The notes under the pieces: model-generated
Databases searched by the model: none
What the model saw: only the letters and a program-made list of their open reading frames with translations
What the model was told of the DNA's origin: nothing
Position numbers and translations under genes: made by a program
Source of the DNA: Lawsonibacter sp.
GTDB lineage: Bacteria > Bacillota > Clostridia > Oscillospirales > Oscillospiraceae
Length of the DNA stretch: 43,244 bases
Assembly: GCA_022795855.1 (NCBI GenBank)
Contig: JAAWHL010000013.1
Coordinates: 1 to 43,244 of the forward strand
Direction of reading: 5' to 3'
In this document: piece by piece, positions 33,320 to 41,694 of the stretch
Position numbering within the stretch: position 1 is the stretch's first letter
Layout: every line of letters starts with the position of its first letter

Positions 33320-33553
33320 ATGATCTTTGAAAAACTGAGCGCGTTGATTGCCGAGCAGTTCAACGTGGACGTGGACACCATCACAATGGAGACCTCCTTT
33401 GAGGACGACCTGAACGCCGATTCGGTGGACATTGTGGACCTGTCCATGGCGCTGGAGGAGGAGTTCGGCATCGAGGAACTGGGCGAGGAGGAGGCCACGG
33501 CCATCACCACCGTGGGCGACCTGGTGCGCCTGCTGCAAAGCCGGATCGACTGA
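33320..33553 (+). CDS. acpP: Acyl carrier protein
   Basis: This 77-residue acidic helical protein carries growing fatty acids on a phosphopantetheine arm. The attachment serine is Ser35 in 'DLNADSVDIVDLSMALEEEFG', the standard site. AAAGGAG stands nine bases before the ATG at 33320. A strong promoter of its own precedes it and a terminator follows. The place between plsX and rnc is the usual one and points to a role in fatty acid synthesis rather than a specialised pathway. Confidence 0.96.
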   Translation: MIFEKLSALIAEQFNVDVDTITMETSFEDDLNADSVDIVDLSMALEEEFGIEELGEEEATAITTVGDLVRLLQSRID

Positions 33554-33581
33554 ACCTTCCGGCGGGCAAAACAGGATACGT

Positions 33582-33615
33582 CCAAAGCTCCGCCAAAGAG
33601 GCGGAGCTTTGGTTT
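33582..33615 (+). terminator. Intrinsic terminator after acpP
   Basis: A perfect 13-bp stem (33582-33594 with 33600-33612), a 5-base loop and TTT. It separates acpP from rnc. Confidence 0.9.
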
Positions 33616-33733
33616 GTGACGATACAGTCAAAGCGCCTCCGGCTTTCCGGGCCGTCCGCTCTGCGGCCCTGCCCGGCAGGCCTTTGATCCCCTTGGAGCG
33701 CGGCGGCTGTATGACCGAAGACAGGAGAGTTTC

Positions 33734-34414
33734 ATGAAAACACTGGAGGAAAAACTTGGCTACACCTTTCAGGACCCCGGGCTGCTGGAGAACGCCCTGA
33801 CCCACAGCTCCTGCGCCAACGAGAGCCGGGGCAGGCTGCAAAGCAACGAGCGGCTGGAATTTTTGGGGGACTCCATTCTGGGCATGGTGGTGGCCGAGCA
33901 CCTGTACCGCAACCATCCCGACCTGCCCGAGGGGGAGCTGACCCGCACCCGGGCCGCCCTGGTGTGCGAGGAGAGCCTGGTAGAGGCCGCCCGGGAGCTG
34001 GGGCTGGGGGATTATCTCAAGCTGGGCCGGGGCGAGGAGGCCGGCGGCGGGCGGCGCCGGCCCTCCATCCAGGCCGACGCGGTGGAGGCGGTGCTGGCGG
34101 CGGTCTATCTGGACGGCGGCATCGGCTCGGCCCGGAAAATCATCCGGAGGTTCGTGCTGAGCCGGGAGGTGGCCGGCCTGACCGCCGGGCGGGACTACAA
34201 AACCGCCCTGCAGGAGCTGGTGCAGCGGGAGAGCGGCCAGGTGCTGAAATACCGCCTGACCGGCGAGGCGGGCCCCGACCACGACAAGCGCTTTTTTGTG
34301 GAGGTGGAGCTGAACGGCTCCCCCGTCGGCAGCGGCCAGGGCCGCAGCAAGAAGGAGGCCGAGCAGATGGCCGCCCACGCCGCCATCCGCACGCTGGAAC
34401 CGAAGCAGGCATAA
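33734..34414 (+). CDS. rnc: Ribonuclease III
   Basis: This 226-residue dimeric enzyme cuts double-stranded RNA in rRNA precursors and regulatory RNAs. The catalytic signature is 'NERLEFLGDSILGMVVAEHLY', with the second metal-binding patch in 'QADAVEAVLAAVYLDGG'. The C-terminal double-stranded-RNA-binding domain runs from 'DYKTALQELVQ' to 'GRSKKEAEQMAAHAAIRTL'. AGGAGAG precedes the ATG. I see no clear promoter in the 120 bases after the acpP terminator, so readthrough may supply it. Confidence 0.97.
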   Translation: MKTLEEKLGYTFQDPGLLENALTHSSCANESRGRLQSNERLEFLGDSILGMVVAEHLYRNHPDLPEGELTRTRAALVCEESLVEAARELGLGDYLKLGRGEEAGGGRRRPSIQADAVEAVLAAVYLDGGIGSARKIIRRFVLSREVAGLTAGRDYKTALQELVQRESGQVLKYRLTGEAGPDHDKRFFVEVELNGSPVGSGQGRSKKEAEQMAAHAAIRTLEPKQA

Positions 34415-34437
34415 ATCCGGTCAGAAACGGGCAAGAA

Positions 34438-34475
34438 ACCCCCTTATGCAGAAGGAGAGGCCTGCATAAGGGGGT
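34438..34475. terminator. Bidirectional terminator between rnc and the Bce permease
   Basis: A perfect 14-bp stem (34438-34451 with 34462-34475) with a 10-base loop. On the minus strand it runs into TTTCTTG; on the plus strand the tail is poor. It lies between convergent genes. Confidence 0.75.
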
Positions 34476-34542
34476 AATGTTATGGGAAAAAGGGGGCGGG
34501 CCGGGATTGCTTTGCGCCGGCTTGAGGGCGCTTTTGCGCCGT

Positions 34543-36483
34543 TCAGGCGGGCAGGACGTTCCGCTTCAGGCTGACGTAGGCAATGAGGATATAGACCGCA
34601 TAAATCAGGAAAAACAGGGCCAGGGCGGTCAATACAACCGCCGGCGGGCTGGAGGCCCCTGTCATCACCCCCGGCTCCGGCGCGTTGGCCAGGTGCAGGA
34701 GGAAGGGGACCCCAAGGAGCACCGGCGGCACGGCGGGCAGGGCGTAGTAAATGGCAAACTGGGCCCGCAGGGCCTTTGCCATCTCCCGGCGGCCCATCCC
34801 CAGCTTTTGCAGCAGGGAAAACTGCCGCTGATACCGCTCGCTCTCGCTGAGCTGCTGGGTGGTCAGGATGGTGGCGGCGGTCATGGTGAGGGCCAGGGCC
34901 AGGTAGTACAGCGGGAACACAAACAGGGCGGTCTGGACGGCCGCTCCTTCCTCCTCGTTGGCCTTGGTAGAGACAAAACCGTACCCCAGCGGATTTCCCT
35001 GTCCGCCTGATGCACCCGTCAGCGCGTCATACTGCGCCGCCGGCACTGGCTGGACCGTCTTTGCGGCATAAGCCAAATGATGGACAGGAAGTCCGTCTGC
35101 CGCTTCGTCTGGAACGACCAGAATATACCCCCGCCCATTCGCCACGCCATAGCTTTGATAAAGATGCTCTGTGTAGACGCTCCCTGGAGATAATGTGATG
35201 CCGCCCAGAGTGACCGGTTGGCCGTAGTTCCGCAGGGGTTCCTCTAAATAGGTCATGCAGTGGATCAGGTACCGTCCCGGCTCCGGCTCCACCGCCGGAT
35301 AGCCCGCGATGGAGCGCAGGGCGGCGTAGTCGCTCCAGCGAAGAACGGGGTCCTGATCGTAGTTGTAGTAATAATAGACGGCCTGGGCTTCGATATAGTC
35401 CCGCACGGCGTGGCTGTCGGTGAGGCAGACCTGATACAAAAGCGATTGCTCCACAGGAATCTGCTCCGCAATGTAATTCAGGTAAGGCTCCGGGTTTTTG
35501 TTTTCCCCTTCAAGGGCAACGTAGAGGTCAAAGCAGGCGCACTCCGCCGCCCGGCCCGCGAACAGTCCCCGGAAGACCAGTCCGCTGCCCTCGGAGAGGA
35601 TGGTGGCGGTAAAGATCATGGAGATGGTGGCCATGAGCACCCCCATGGTGGCCAGCTTGGCGGTAAGCGTGCGGAAAACCAGCAGGGTCACGCCCCGATA
35701 TTTCCGGGCGGGCCGTTTGTCAAAGAAGGCGGGCACCCCAGAGGCGAAACTGAGGAAGAAGCCAAACAAAAATAAAATCAGACACCCCGCCCCGGCGGTG
35801 GCGACGGCAAGGTCCCGCACCATAATCAAAAATGTCCCAGCAACGCCCAGCACGATGGAGGCCCCGAACACCCAGCGGCGCTTTTTGCCGGTCCGGATGA
35901 CCGCCCCCTCGTTCCGGCGGTCGGAGTCAATCAGCCTGCGGATGCTCGCCCTGCGGATATACGTTTGGCTCCGGTGCAGGGCCAGCAGGTAAATCAGGGC
36001 GAAGGAGGCCGCAGTCAGCCCCAGGGCGGGTATGGAGAACCCGAAGGCGAAGCGGTAGGGCATCCGGAACAGGGCCAGCACAACGGCCCGGAAGGCCTGG
36101 TAGAGCAGCCCGCCCAGAACGGTGCCCAGCGCCAGGGCGCAGACCCCCACCGCCAGGTTTTCCAGAAAGAACAGCCGGGCCACCTGCCGGTTTTCCAGGC
36201 CGATGAGCAGGTAAGTGCCCAGCTCCCGGCCCCGGCGCAGGAGCATGAATTTGGTGGCGTAGGCCACCAGCCAGCCGAAGACGCACACCACCACCACCGT
36301 GGCCAGGGCAATCATGAACGGCAGCATCTCCATGGATTGGGACAGGCTGCTGATTTCCTGGGAAAAGGTCAGGGCGTTGAAGGAGTAGAGCAGGGCGGCG
36401 GCCATTACCACGGTGGCGAAGTAGACCAGGTAGTCCCTGGCCTGGCGCCTGGCGTTGCGCAGGGAGAGCTTAGATAACGTCAC
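34543..36483 (-). CDS. BceB-type ABC transporter permease
   Basis: This 646-residue FtsX-family permease belongs to antimicrobial peptide resistance and sensing transporters. The start is a GTG at 36483 giving '(V)TLSKLSLRNARRQARDYLVYF', eight bases after a G-run and overlapping the ATPase stop by 14 bases. About ten spans are seen: four in the N-terminal part, a central group, then a large extracellular domain (about residues 310-530) and three C-terminal spans. The large domain is the peptide-sensing part in the family. It works with the ATPase and the kinase/regulator pair upstream. The part coding for the external domain is AT-richer. Confidence 0.9.
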   Translation of the reverse strand: MTLSKLSLRNARRQARDYLVYFATVVMAAALLYSFNALTFSQEISSLSQSMEMLPFMIALATVVVVCVFGWLVAYATKFMLLRRGRELGTYLLIGLENRQVARLFFLENLAVGVCALALGTVLGGLLYQAFRAVVLALFRMPYRFAFGFSIPALGLTAASFALIYLLALHRSQTYIRRASIRRLIDSDRRNEGAVIRTGKKRRWVFGASIVLGVAGTFLIMVRDLAVATAGAGCLILFLFGFFLSFASGVPAFFDKRPARKYRGVTLLVFRTLTAKLATMGVLMATISMIFTATILSEGSGLVFRGLFAGRAAECACFDLYVALEGENKNPEPYLNYIAEQIPVEQSLLYQVCLTDSHAVRDYIEAQAVYYYYNYDQDPVLRWSDYAALRSIAGYPAVEPEPGRYLIHCMTYLEEPLRNYGQPVTLGGITLSPGSVYTEHLYQSYGVANGRGYILVVPDEAADGLPVHHLAYAAKTVQPVPAAQYDALTGASGGQGNPLGYGFVSTKANEEEGAAVQTALFVFPLYYLALALTMTAATILTTQQLSESERYQRQFSLLQKLGMGRREMAKALRAQFAIYYALPAVPPVLLGVPFLLHLANAPEPGVMTGASSPPAVVLTALALFFLIYAVYILIAYVSLKRNVLPA

Positions 36484-37228
36484 TGACGTCACCCCCCAGC
36501 GCGGCCAGCACATCCAGAATCTCATGGTAGAACACCGGCCGGCCCCGGCCCCCCCGGAGCAGCTCGTTAAACACCCGGCCGTCCTTCAGAAAGAGCACCC
36601 GCCCGGCATAGCTGGCGCTGTAGGCGTCATGGGTGACCATCAGAATGGTGGTGCCCAGGTCCTGATTCATCCGGGTCATGATCTCCAGCAGGTTTTTGGA
36701 CGCCTTGGAGTCCAGGGCCCCGGTGGGCTCGTCGGCCAGGAGGAGGGACTGCCCCGCGATGATGGCCCGGGCGCAGGCGGTGCGCTGCTTCTGCCCGCCG
36801 GAAATCTGGTAGGGGAACTTGGGCAGTATGTCGGTAATCCCCAGCTTTTGAGCCACATCACGCACTTTGCTTTGTACCGCTTTGGGGTCGGTATGGTTCA
36901 GGGAGAGGGCCAGCCCGATGTTCTCCTCCACGGTCAGGGTGTCCAGCAGATTGAAGTCCTGGAACACAAAGCCCAGCCGCGCCCGGCGGAATCCGGCCAG
37001 CTCCGACTCCGGCAGGCCGGACAGGCTCACTCCGTCCAGCAGGATGTCCCCCGCGCTGACGGTGTCAATGGTGGAAATGCAGTTGAGCAGAGTGGTCTTG
37101 CCGCTGCCTGAGGCGCCCATGATGGCAATGAACTCCCCGTCCTCCACGTCAAAGCTCACCCGGTCCAGGGCCTTGGTGACATTGTTTTGGGTTCCGTAGT
37201 ATTTCTCAATTTTCCGCACTTGCAGCAT
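36470..37228 (-). CDS. BceA-type ABC transporter ATPase
   Basis: This 252-residue ATPase powers the permease. The Walker A site is GASGSGKT at 38-45, followed by Q-loop 'FVFQDFNLLDTLTVEENI', signature 'ISGGQKQRTACARAI', Walker B 'LLLADEPTGALD' and switch 'MVTHDAYSASYA'. These fit the MacB/BceA class linked to bacitracin-like peptide removal. GGAGG precedes the ATG. A BceR-like inverted repeat lies about 80-90 bases upstream, so the response regulator coded upstream on the same strand probably turns it on. Confidence 0.95.
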   Translation of the reverse strand: MLQVRKIEKYYGTQNNVTKALDRVSFDVEDGEFIAIMGASGSGKTTLLNCISTIDTVSAGDILLDGVSLSGLPESELAGFRRARLGFVFQDFNLLDTLTVEENIGLALSLNHTDPKAVQSKVRDVAQKLGITDILPKFPYQISGGQKQRTACARAIIAGQSLLLADEPTGALDSKASKNLLEIMTRMNQDLGTTILMVTHDAYSASYAGRVLFLKDGRVFNELLRGGRGRPVFYHEILDVLAALGGDVSDVI

Positions 37229-37306
37229 GGGATTTCCCTCCTTTGTCTGTGGCCCTATCTTACACCGGAAACAAAGGCTGTTGTAGCGATTTCATATGGA
37301 ATTCCC

Positions 37307-37320
37307 TTACGGTTTTGTAA
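37307..37320 (-). promoter_or_regulatory. BceR-type operator
   Basis: On the minus strand TTACA-AAAC-CGTAA is a near-perfect inverted repeat of the form TTACA-N4-TGTAA, the site type used by BceR-like regulators. It lies 79 bases before the ATPase start codon. A possible -10 (TAAGAT, near 37260) stands downstream, but no clear -35 accompanies it. Confidence 0.65.
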
Positions 37321-37359
37321 GAGCCTGTTTAACATCACTCGGCACACCGGCGGGCGGGC
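37319..37359 (+). repeat. Dispersed repeat, copy between kinase and ATPase genes
   Basis: AAGAGCCTGTTTAACATC followed by 'GGCACACCGGCGGGCGGGC' matches the head of the copy at 30458 with only a few differences over about 40 bases. Its left end touches the BceR-like operator and its right end lies next to the kinase stop codon. Confidence 0.75.
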
Positions 37360-37365
37360 AGGGGG

Positions 37366-38412
37366 TTACTGCGGCGCCGGCCCGGAGGGCCGCCCCAGGG
37401 CCTCCCTGGAGGGAAAGGTCAGCGTCACGGCGGTCCCGCGCCCCTCCTCGGAGTCGATGCTCAGCCCAAGCTCCAGAAACCGGGACAGCCGCCGGCACAG
37501 GTACAGCCCCATGCCGGTGGAACCGCCCGCCGGGCCCGGGCCGCCGGAGCGGCGGCCGTTGCTGCCGGTGAAGCCCCGGTCAAAGACCCGGGGGAGCTCA
37601 TGGGCGGGGATGCCGATGCCGTTGTCGGCGACGGTGAGCCGGACCTGCTTTCCCAGCGGCTGGGCGGAGACGGTGACGGCGGGGGACTCCCCCCGGTAGC
37701 GGGCGGCGTTCTGGAGGAGCTGGCCCAGGATAAAAACCGCCCACTTCCGGTCGGTATAGACCTGGCAGTCCAGCCCCCGGGTCTCCACCCGCACGCCGCT
37801 TTGAATCAGCAGGGTCCGGTGGGCCTGGATGGCCTGGGCGGCAATCTCCGACAGGCCGGTCTGCCGCAGGACGCAGTCCCGCTCCGGGCTCTCCGCCCGG
37901 GCGTAAAACAGGGCCCGCTCCACGTGGGCCTCGATCTGCTCCAGCTCGCAGGACAGCCGGCGGCGGACCTCCCCCTCCAGGGGGCGGCAGACCAGCCGGG
38001 CGGCGGTGATGGGGGTCTTAATCTCGTGGACCCACTGCTCCACGTACTCCCGGTACTCCCGCTGGGCGGCCTGCGCGTCGGACACCGCCCCAGTCATGGC
38101 CCGGCACGCCCGGCGGGCCAGGTCGAACAGCCGCCGCTCGTAGAGCCCCGCCGGGGGCGGGACGCACTCGGGGAAGAGGTAGGGCTGGTCCAGGCGGTCC
38201 AGAATGGCCGTCAGCTCCTCCAGGCGGGCCCGCCGGCGGAGGAACACGGCCAGCTGCGCCCCCGCGTACACGGGCAGCAGGGCCAGCAGCAAAATCACCA
38301 AAACCCCCGGCTGGGTTCCGGAGGCCCAAAGAAAAAGCGCCGATATGCCGGCGCAGGTCAGCTGGAGCAGAAGGCTGCCCAGCCGGTCGGACAGAAATTC
38401 TCCCAAGGTCAT
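37366..38412 (-). CDS. BceS-type intramembrane-sensing histidine kinase
   Basis: This 348-residue kinase has two close membrane spans (about 12-30 and 36-57) with almost no external loop, typical of kinases that sense through a partner BceAB transporter. The phosphoacceptor is His129 in 'EQWVHEIKTPITAARLV'; 'LGQLLQNAARY', 'VADNGIGIP' and 'STGMGLYLCRRL' form the ATPase domain. The ATG at 38412 overlaps the regulator stop (ATGA), so the two are translationally coupled. Downstream lie the transporter genes it should report on. Confidence 0.93.
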   Translation of the reverse strand: MTLGEFLSDRLGSLLLQLTCAGISALFLWASGTQPGVLVILLLALLPVYAGAQLAVFLRRRARLEELTAILDRLDQPYLFPECVPPPAGLYERRLFDLARRACRAMTGAVSDAQAAQREYREYVEQWVHEIKTPITAARLVCRPLEGEVRRRLSCELEQIEAHVERALFYARAESPERDCVLRQTGLSEIAAQAIQAHRTLLIQSGVRVETRGLDCQVYTDRKWAVFILGQLLQNAARYRGESPAVTVSAQPLGKQVRLTVADNGIGIPAHELPRVFDRGFTGSNGRRSGGPGPAGGSTGMGLYLCRRLSRFLELGLSIDSEEGRGTAVTLTFPSREALGRPSGPAPQ

Positions 38413-39074
38413 ATCTGATACCCCATTCCGCGGCGGGTTTTGATGTAGCCCGGCAGGCCGATTTCCTCCAGCTTGGCCCGCAGGCGGGTCATATTGACGC
38501 TGAGGGTGTTGTCGTCGATGTAAATCCGGCTGTCCCACAGCGCGTCGATCAGGTCGGCCCGGGAGACAATCTGCCCCGGGCGGGCCATCAGGCAGGACAG
38601 GATTTTCAGCTCATTCCGGGTCAGCTCCGCCGTTTTGCCGCCCGCGTGGGCCGTCCCCCGGCTCAGGCGGAGGGTCAGCCCTGCGGCCTCCAGGGTGTCG
38701 GGCGCGGCCGGCCCGCCGCCCCGGCGCAGGACGGCCCGGATGCGGGCCAGCAGCACCGGGATGTTGTAGGGCTTGGTGATGTAGTCGTCGCCCCCCAGGC
38801 TGAGGGCCCGCAGCTCGTCCGCGGCGGAGTCCCGGCTGGTGACAAAGGTGACAGGCACCCGGCTGGCCCTCCGGATGGCGGCGCACAGGGCGGCGCCGTC
38901 CCGGCCGGGCAGGCCCAGGTCCAGCAGCACCAGGTCGGGGGCGGCCTGGAGGACCTGCCGGGGCACGTCGGAAAAGTCGGTGACGCAGCGGGGGGAGAAG
39001 CCCTCGTTCTCCAGCAGGAGGGCCAGCTCCTCCCGGATGACGGGGTCGTCCTCGATAATCAGAATGGTCTGCAC
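38409..39074 (-). CDS. BceR-type OmpR-family response regulator
   Basis: This 221-residue regulator starts at a GTG with AGGTGA nine bases upstream. Its receiver has the acidic pair 'IIEDDP', phosphoacceptor Asp52 in 'LVLLDLGLPG' and Lys in 'DYITKPYN'. The winged-helix DNA-binding domain ends with 'YIDDNTLSVNMTRLRAKLEEIGLPGYIKTRRGMGYQI'-type features (recognition helix and wing). The kinase follows with an ATGA overlap. The likely target is the TTACA-N4-CGTAA operator before the ATPase gene. Confidence 0.94.
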   Translation of the reverse strand: MQTILIIEDDPVIREELALLLENEGFSPRCVTDFSDVPRQVLQAAPDLVLLDLGLPGRDGAALCAAIRRASRVPVTFVTSRDSAADELRALSLGGDDYITKPYNIPVLLARIRAVLRRGGGPAAPDTLEAAGLTLRLSRGTAHAGGKTAELTRNELKILSCLMARPGQIVSRADLIDALWDSRIYIDDNTLSVNMTRLRAKLEEIGLPGYIKTRRGMGYQI

Positions 39075-39097
39075 GGACTCAATTCACCTCTGAAACG

Positions 39098-39133
39098 CCT
39101 CCCCCGCCGGGAGAAGGGTCCCGGCGGGGGAGG
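39098..39133 (-). terminator. Hairpin between the unknown gene and the regulator
   Basis: A perfect 15-bp GC-rich stem (39098-39112 with 39119-39133) with a 6-base loop. The minus-strand tail is CGTTTCAG, so termination may be partial and the regulator may share the upstream promoter. Confidence 0.65.
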
Positions 39134-39148
39134 TCAGGCTTGTTTGCA

Positions 39149-39667
39149 TCAGGCCTGCCCCGCAGGCCCGGAGGGGGCGGAGGGGAGGGCGCGGAGCGGA
39201 GGGCCGGAGGGCACGGCCTCCGCCTGGCCGGTACGCCGGAGGTCCTCCGGGTCCAGCACGCTGCCGCACTCCTCTTCGTCCTCCTCCCGGCGCATGGCCA
39301 GGGCCAGCCGGTAGCCCTGGGGGTCGTTGTCCATCAGGTACTGCTCGTCCTGCAAGGGGATTTTTTTGCCGGCCATCAGCCGGGCGGCAATCTCGGCGCA
39401 TTTCTTCATGGCGTCCAGGGCCTTTTCCAGCCCGTCCAGCATGTGCGCCTCCGCCTGGGCCTCCTCGGGCCGGGCCTCCGACCGGGCGGCGGCCTCGTAG
39501 AACTCCCGCTCCGCCTGGCTGCGGCTCTCGTCCATCCGGGACACCCATTGGGACAGCTCCAGCCGGTCGGCAGAGGGGGCGCGGCCGGGGGCTTTCCCCT
39601 CCTTGGCCGGGCGTGGGGCGGCGGGGGCGGTCATCCGGCCCCCGGGGGAGATGCGGCGGATTTCCAT
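39149..39667 (-). CDS. Conserved-looking protein of unknown function
   Basis: This 172-residue protein starts at the ATG at 39667, with AAGGAG eight bases upstream. The N-terminal 35 residues are basic and Pro/Ala-rich; residues 36-110 are charged helix with likely coiled-coil character ('LEKALDAMKKCAEIAARLMAGKKIPLQDEQYLMDNDPQGYRLALAMRR' region, read in short pieces). An acidic EEDEEE block and an Ala/Pro-rich tail follow. No signal peptide or membrane span is seen and I recognise no family. A promoter precedes it and a hairpin follows, so it is likely a real single gene. Confidence 0.65.
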   Translation of the reverse strand: MEIRRISPGGRMTAPAAPRPAKEGKAPGRAPSADRLELSQWVSRMDESRSQAEREFYEAAARSEARPEEAQAEAHMLDGLEKALDAMKKCAEIAARLMAGKKIPLQDEQYLMDNDPQGYRLALAMRREEDEEECGSVLDPEDLRRTGQAEAVPSGPPLRALPSAPSGPAGQA

Positions 39668-39703
39668 AGGATGCGCTCCTTTCCTGTTGGTTCCTGTGAG
39701 CTC

Positions 39704-39732
39704 AGTATAGCACAGACGGGATCGGAGCACAA
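39704..39732 (-). promoter_or_regulatory. Promoter of the unknown gene
   Basis: On the minus strand TTGTGC (39732-39727), 17 bases, TATACT (39709-39704), 36 bases before the ATG. The -35 is weak. Confidence 0.6.
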
Positions 39733-39745
39733 GCACAGCCCGGAA

Positions 39746-39777
39746 CCTGCCGCGGAAATCAGCCTGCCGCGGGCAGG
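39746..39777 (-). terminator. Possible terminator after asnB
   Basis: CCTGCCGCGG and CCGCGGGCAGG pair with one bulged base. No U-tract follows on the minus strand, so this is a weak call. Confidence 0.35.
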
Positions 39778-39790
39778 GCCACGCCGGCGC

Positions 39791-41374
39791 TTACTGCCCG
39801 CTGCCGCCGTAGTTGGACAGCACCCGGGCGGAGGGGTCGTCCACGTCGCAGCCCTGCCAGGCCCGGTTGGGCATCCAGAAATCCCGGATCATGCGGGCCT
39901 GGCCGGGGTAATACTCCTCAAAAATCTCCCGGTAGAGCAGGCTCTCCTTGGTGAAGGGGGCGGCGTGGACATAGCGGCGGCGCTTCCGCTCAAACTCGGC
40001 GTCGGTATACCGCTGCTCCGCATAGGCCTTCAGGTCGTCCACCATGGAGTGGCCCACCGCGTCGGAGAAGGCGGCCTTCTGCCGCCACAGAATCTCCTCG
40101 GGCAGCAGGCGGTCCCGGGCAAAGGCGCGGCGCAGCAGGTATTTGCCCATGCCATAGGTGTTCATCTTCAGCCTGGGGTCCAGGGACATGACGTATTTCA
40201 CAAAGTCCAGGTCCCCAAAGGGCACCCGCCCCTCCATGGAGTGGACCGAGATGCACCGGTCGGCCCGGAGCACATCGTACATGTACAGCTCATCCACCCG
40301 CTTTTTGGATTCCTGCTGGAAGGCCTCGGGGGAGGGGGCGAAATCGGTGTACTTATAGCCGAACAGCTCGTCGGAAATCTCCCCGGTCATCAGTACCCGT
40401 ATATCGGTCTGCCGGCGGATGGCCCGGCAGCACAGGTACATCCCGATGCTGGCCCGGACGGTGGTGATGTCCCAGGTGCCCAGGGCGGCGATGACCTCCG
40501 GCAGGGCGGCGATGACCTCCTCCCGGGTCATATACACCTCGGTGTGGTCGGCGCCGATGAAACGGGCCGCCTGCCGGGCGTACTTCAGGTCGATGGCGTC
40601 CTTGTCCATACCGATGGCGAAGGTGCGTATCTTCTTCCCTAAAAGCAGGGAGGAGACGGCGCACACCAGGCTGGAGTCCAGCCCGCCGGAGAGGAGAAAG
40701 CCCAGCGGCGCGTCGGCGTCCAGCCGCTTCTCCACCCCCCGAATCAGCTTCTCCCGGATGTTTGCGCAGGCGGTCTCCACATCATCGGCGCAGTACTCCT
40801 TCACCGAGGTCAGGCAGGCGTAGCGGGTGAATTTCCCGCCGGCCCAGTAGTGCCCCGGAGGGAAGGGGCGTATCTCCCGGCACAGGCCCACCAGGTTTTT
40901 GGCCTCGCTGGCAAAGACGGTGCTGCCGTCCTCCAGGCAGCCGTAAAACAGGGGACGGATACCGATGGGGTCCCGGGCGGCGATGGTCTCTCCCGTTTTC
41001 CCGTCGTAGAGGATTAGGGCGAACTCCGCGTCCAGCTTCTCGAACATCCCCAGGCCGTACTCCCGGTACATGGGCAGCAGCAGCTCGCAGTCGCTGCCGC
41101 TGCGGAAGACGTACCCCCTGGCCTCCAGCTCCTGCCGCTGCTTCCGCCAGCCGTACAGCTCGCCGTTGCACACCACCATGTCCCCGTCCCGGACAAAGGG
41201 CTGCATCCCCCGCTCGTCCAGGCCCATAATGGCAAGGCGGTGAAAGCACAGCCAGCCGCTTCCCGTCTCTGTCAGCCGGGACATGTCGGGGCCCCGGGAG
41301 AGGGTTCGGTCGAAGCAGGCGCGGATTTTTTCCTGGCTCAGGCTCTTGCCGGTGAATCCCATAATTGCGCACAT
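39791..41374 (-). CDS. asnB: Glutamine-hydrolysing asparagine synthetase
   Basis: This 527-residue enzyme makes asparagine from aspartate, ATP and glutamine ammonia. The start at 41374 places Cys2 directly after the initiator (MCAIMGF), the nucleophile of the glutaminase domain; an earlier start would block it. 'VVCNGELYGWRKQR' and 'GSDCELLLPMYREYG' bind glutamine. The synthetase domain has the PP-loop 'LLSGGLDSSLV', then 'VLMTGEISDELFGY' and 'GRVPFGDLDFV'. GGAGGTG lies eight bases before the ATG and is part of a T-box leader that reads asparaginyl-tRNA supply. Confidence 0.96.
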   Translation of the reverse strand: MCAIMGFTGKSLSQEKIRACFDRTLSRGPDMSRLTETGSGWLCFHRLAIMGLDERGMQPFVRDGDMVVCNGELYGWRKQRQELEARGYVFRSGSDCELLLPMYREYGLGMFEKLDAEFALILYDGKTGETIAARDPIGIRPLFYGCLEDGSTVFASEAKNLVGLCREIRPFPPGHYWAGGKFTRYACLTSVKEYCADDVETACANIREKLIRGVEKRLDADAPLGFLLSGGLDSSLVCAVSSLLLGKKIRTFAIGMDKDAIDLKYARQAARFIGADHTEVYMTREEVIAALPEVIAALGTWDITTVRASIGMYLCCRAIRRQTDIRVLMTGEISDELFGYKYTDFAPSPEAFQQESKKRVDELYMYDVLRADRCISVHSMEGRVPFGDLDFVKYVMSLDPRLKMNTYGMGKYLLRRAFARDRLLPEEILWRQKAAFSDAVGHSMVDDLKAYAEQRYTDAEFERKRRRYVHAAPFTKESLLYREIFEEYYPGQARMIRDFWMPNRAWQGCDVDDPSARVLSNYGGSGQ

Positions 41375-41382
41375 AATAAAAA

Positions 41383-41688
41383 GCACCTCCGGATTTTTTT
41401 GCAGCTTATCCTAAAAATTTTAGGACGAATGCTGCGATCCGCGGTGCCACCTAATTTGCTGTTTCCAGCCGCTTTCTAAGGCTCAATCAAGCCCGTGCGG
41501 TGTAACGGCCGCCAACCGTCTCCCCTACTTGCCCTGCGGCGTTGGGTTCGCTGCTCCGGAGTGTTATTCCCGCGGCCTCCTGTACGGGGCTTCCACTGTC
41601 CCCCGCTCACTGTGACGGTGTGCTCCGCGGTACTTGTCTCCCTCAATGCTTTTCCCCCCGGCCCCTGGCGGAACCGGATTTTATTATG
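41383..41688 (-). promoter_or_regulatory. Asparagine T-box riboswitch of asnB
   Basis: The T-box sequence GGTGGCACCGCGG lies at 41451-41439 on the minus strand. Upstream, stem I has 'GGGGACAGTGGAAGCCCC' and a specifier context GAATAACACTCC with AAC (Asn) at 41565-41563. The tRNA-contact bulge UGGC matches the G discriminator of tRNA-Asn. After the T-box a hairpin (GCAGC...GCTGC with inner TCCTAAA/TTTAGGA) is followed by seven As, not Us. The SD (GGAGGTGC, 41390-41383) can pair with T-box GCACC, so control is probably at translation. Confidence 0.9.
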
Positions 41689-41694
41689 TTCCAT

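Noticed and set aside
33616-33733. Another copy of the dispersed repeat before rnc
   Set aside because: Only a short resemblance (AGCGCCTCCGGCTT-like) to the far end of the element at 13336 is seen; this is too short to separate from chance.
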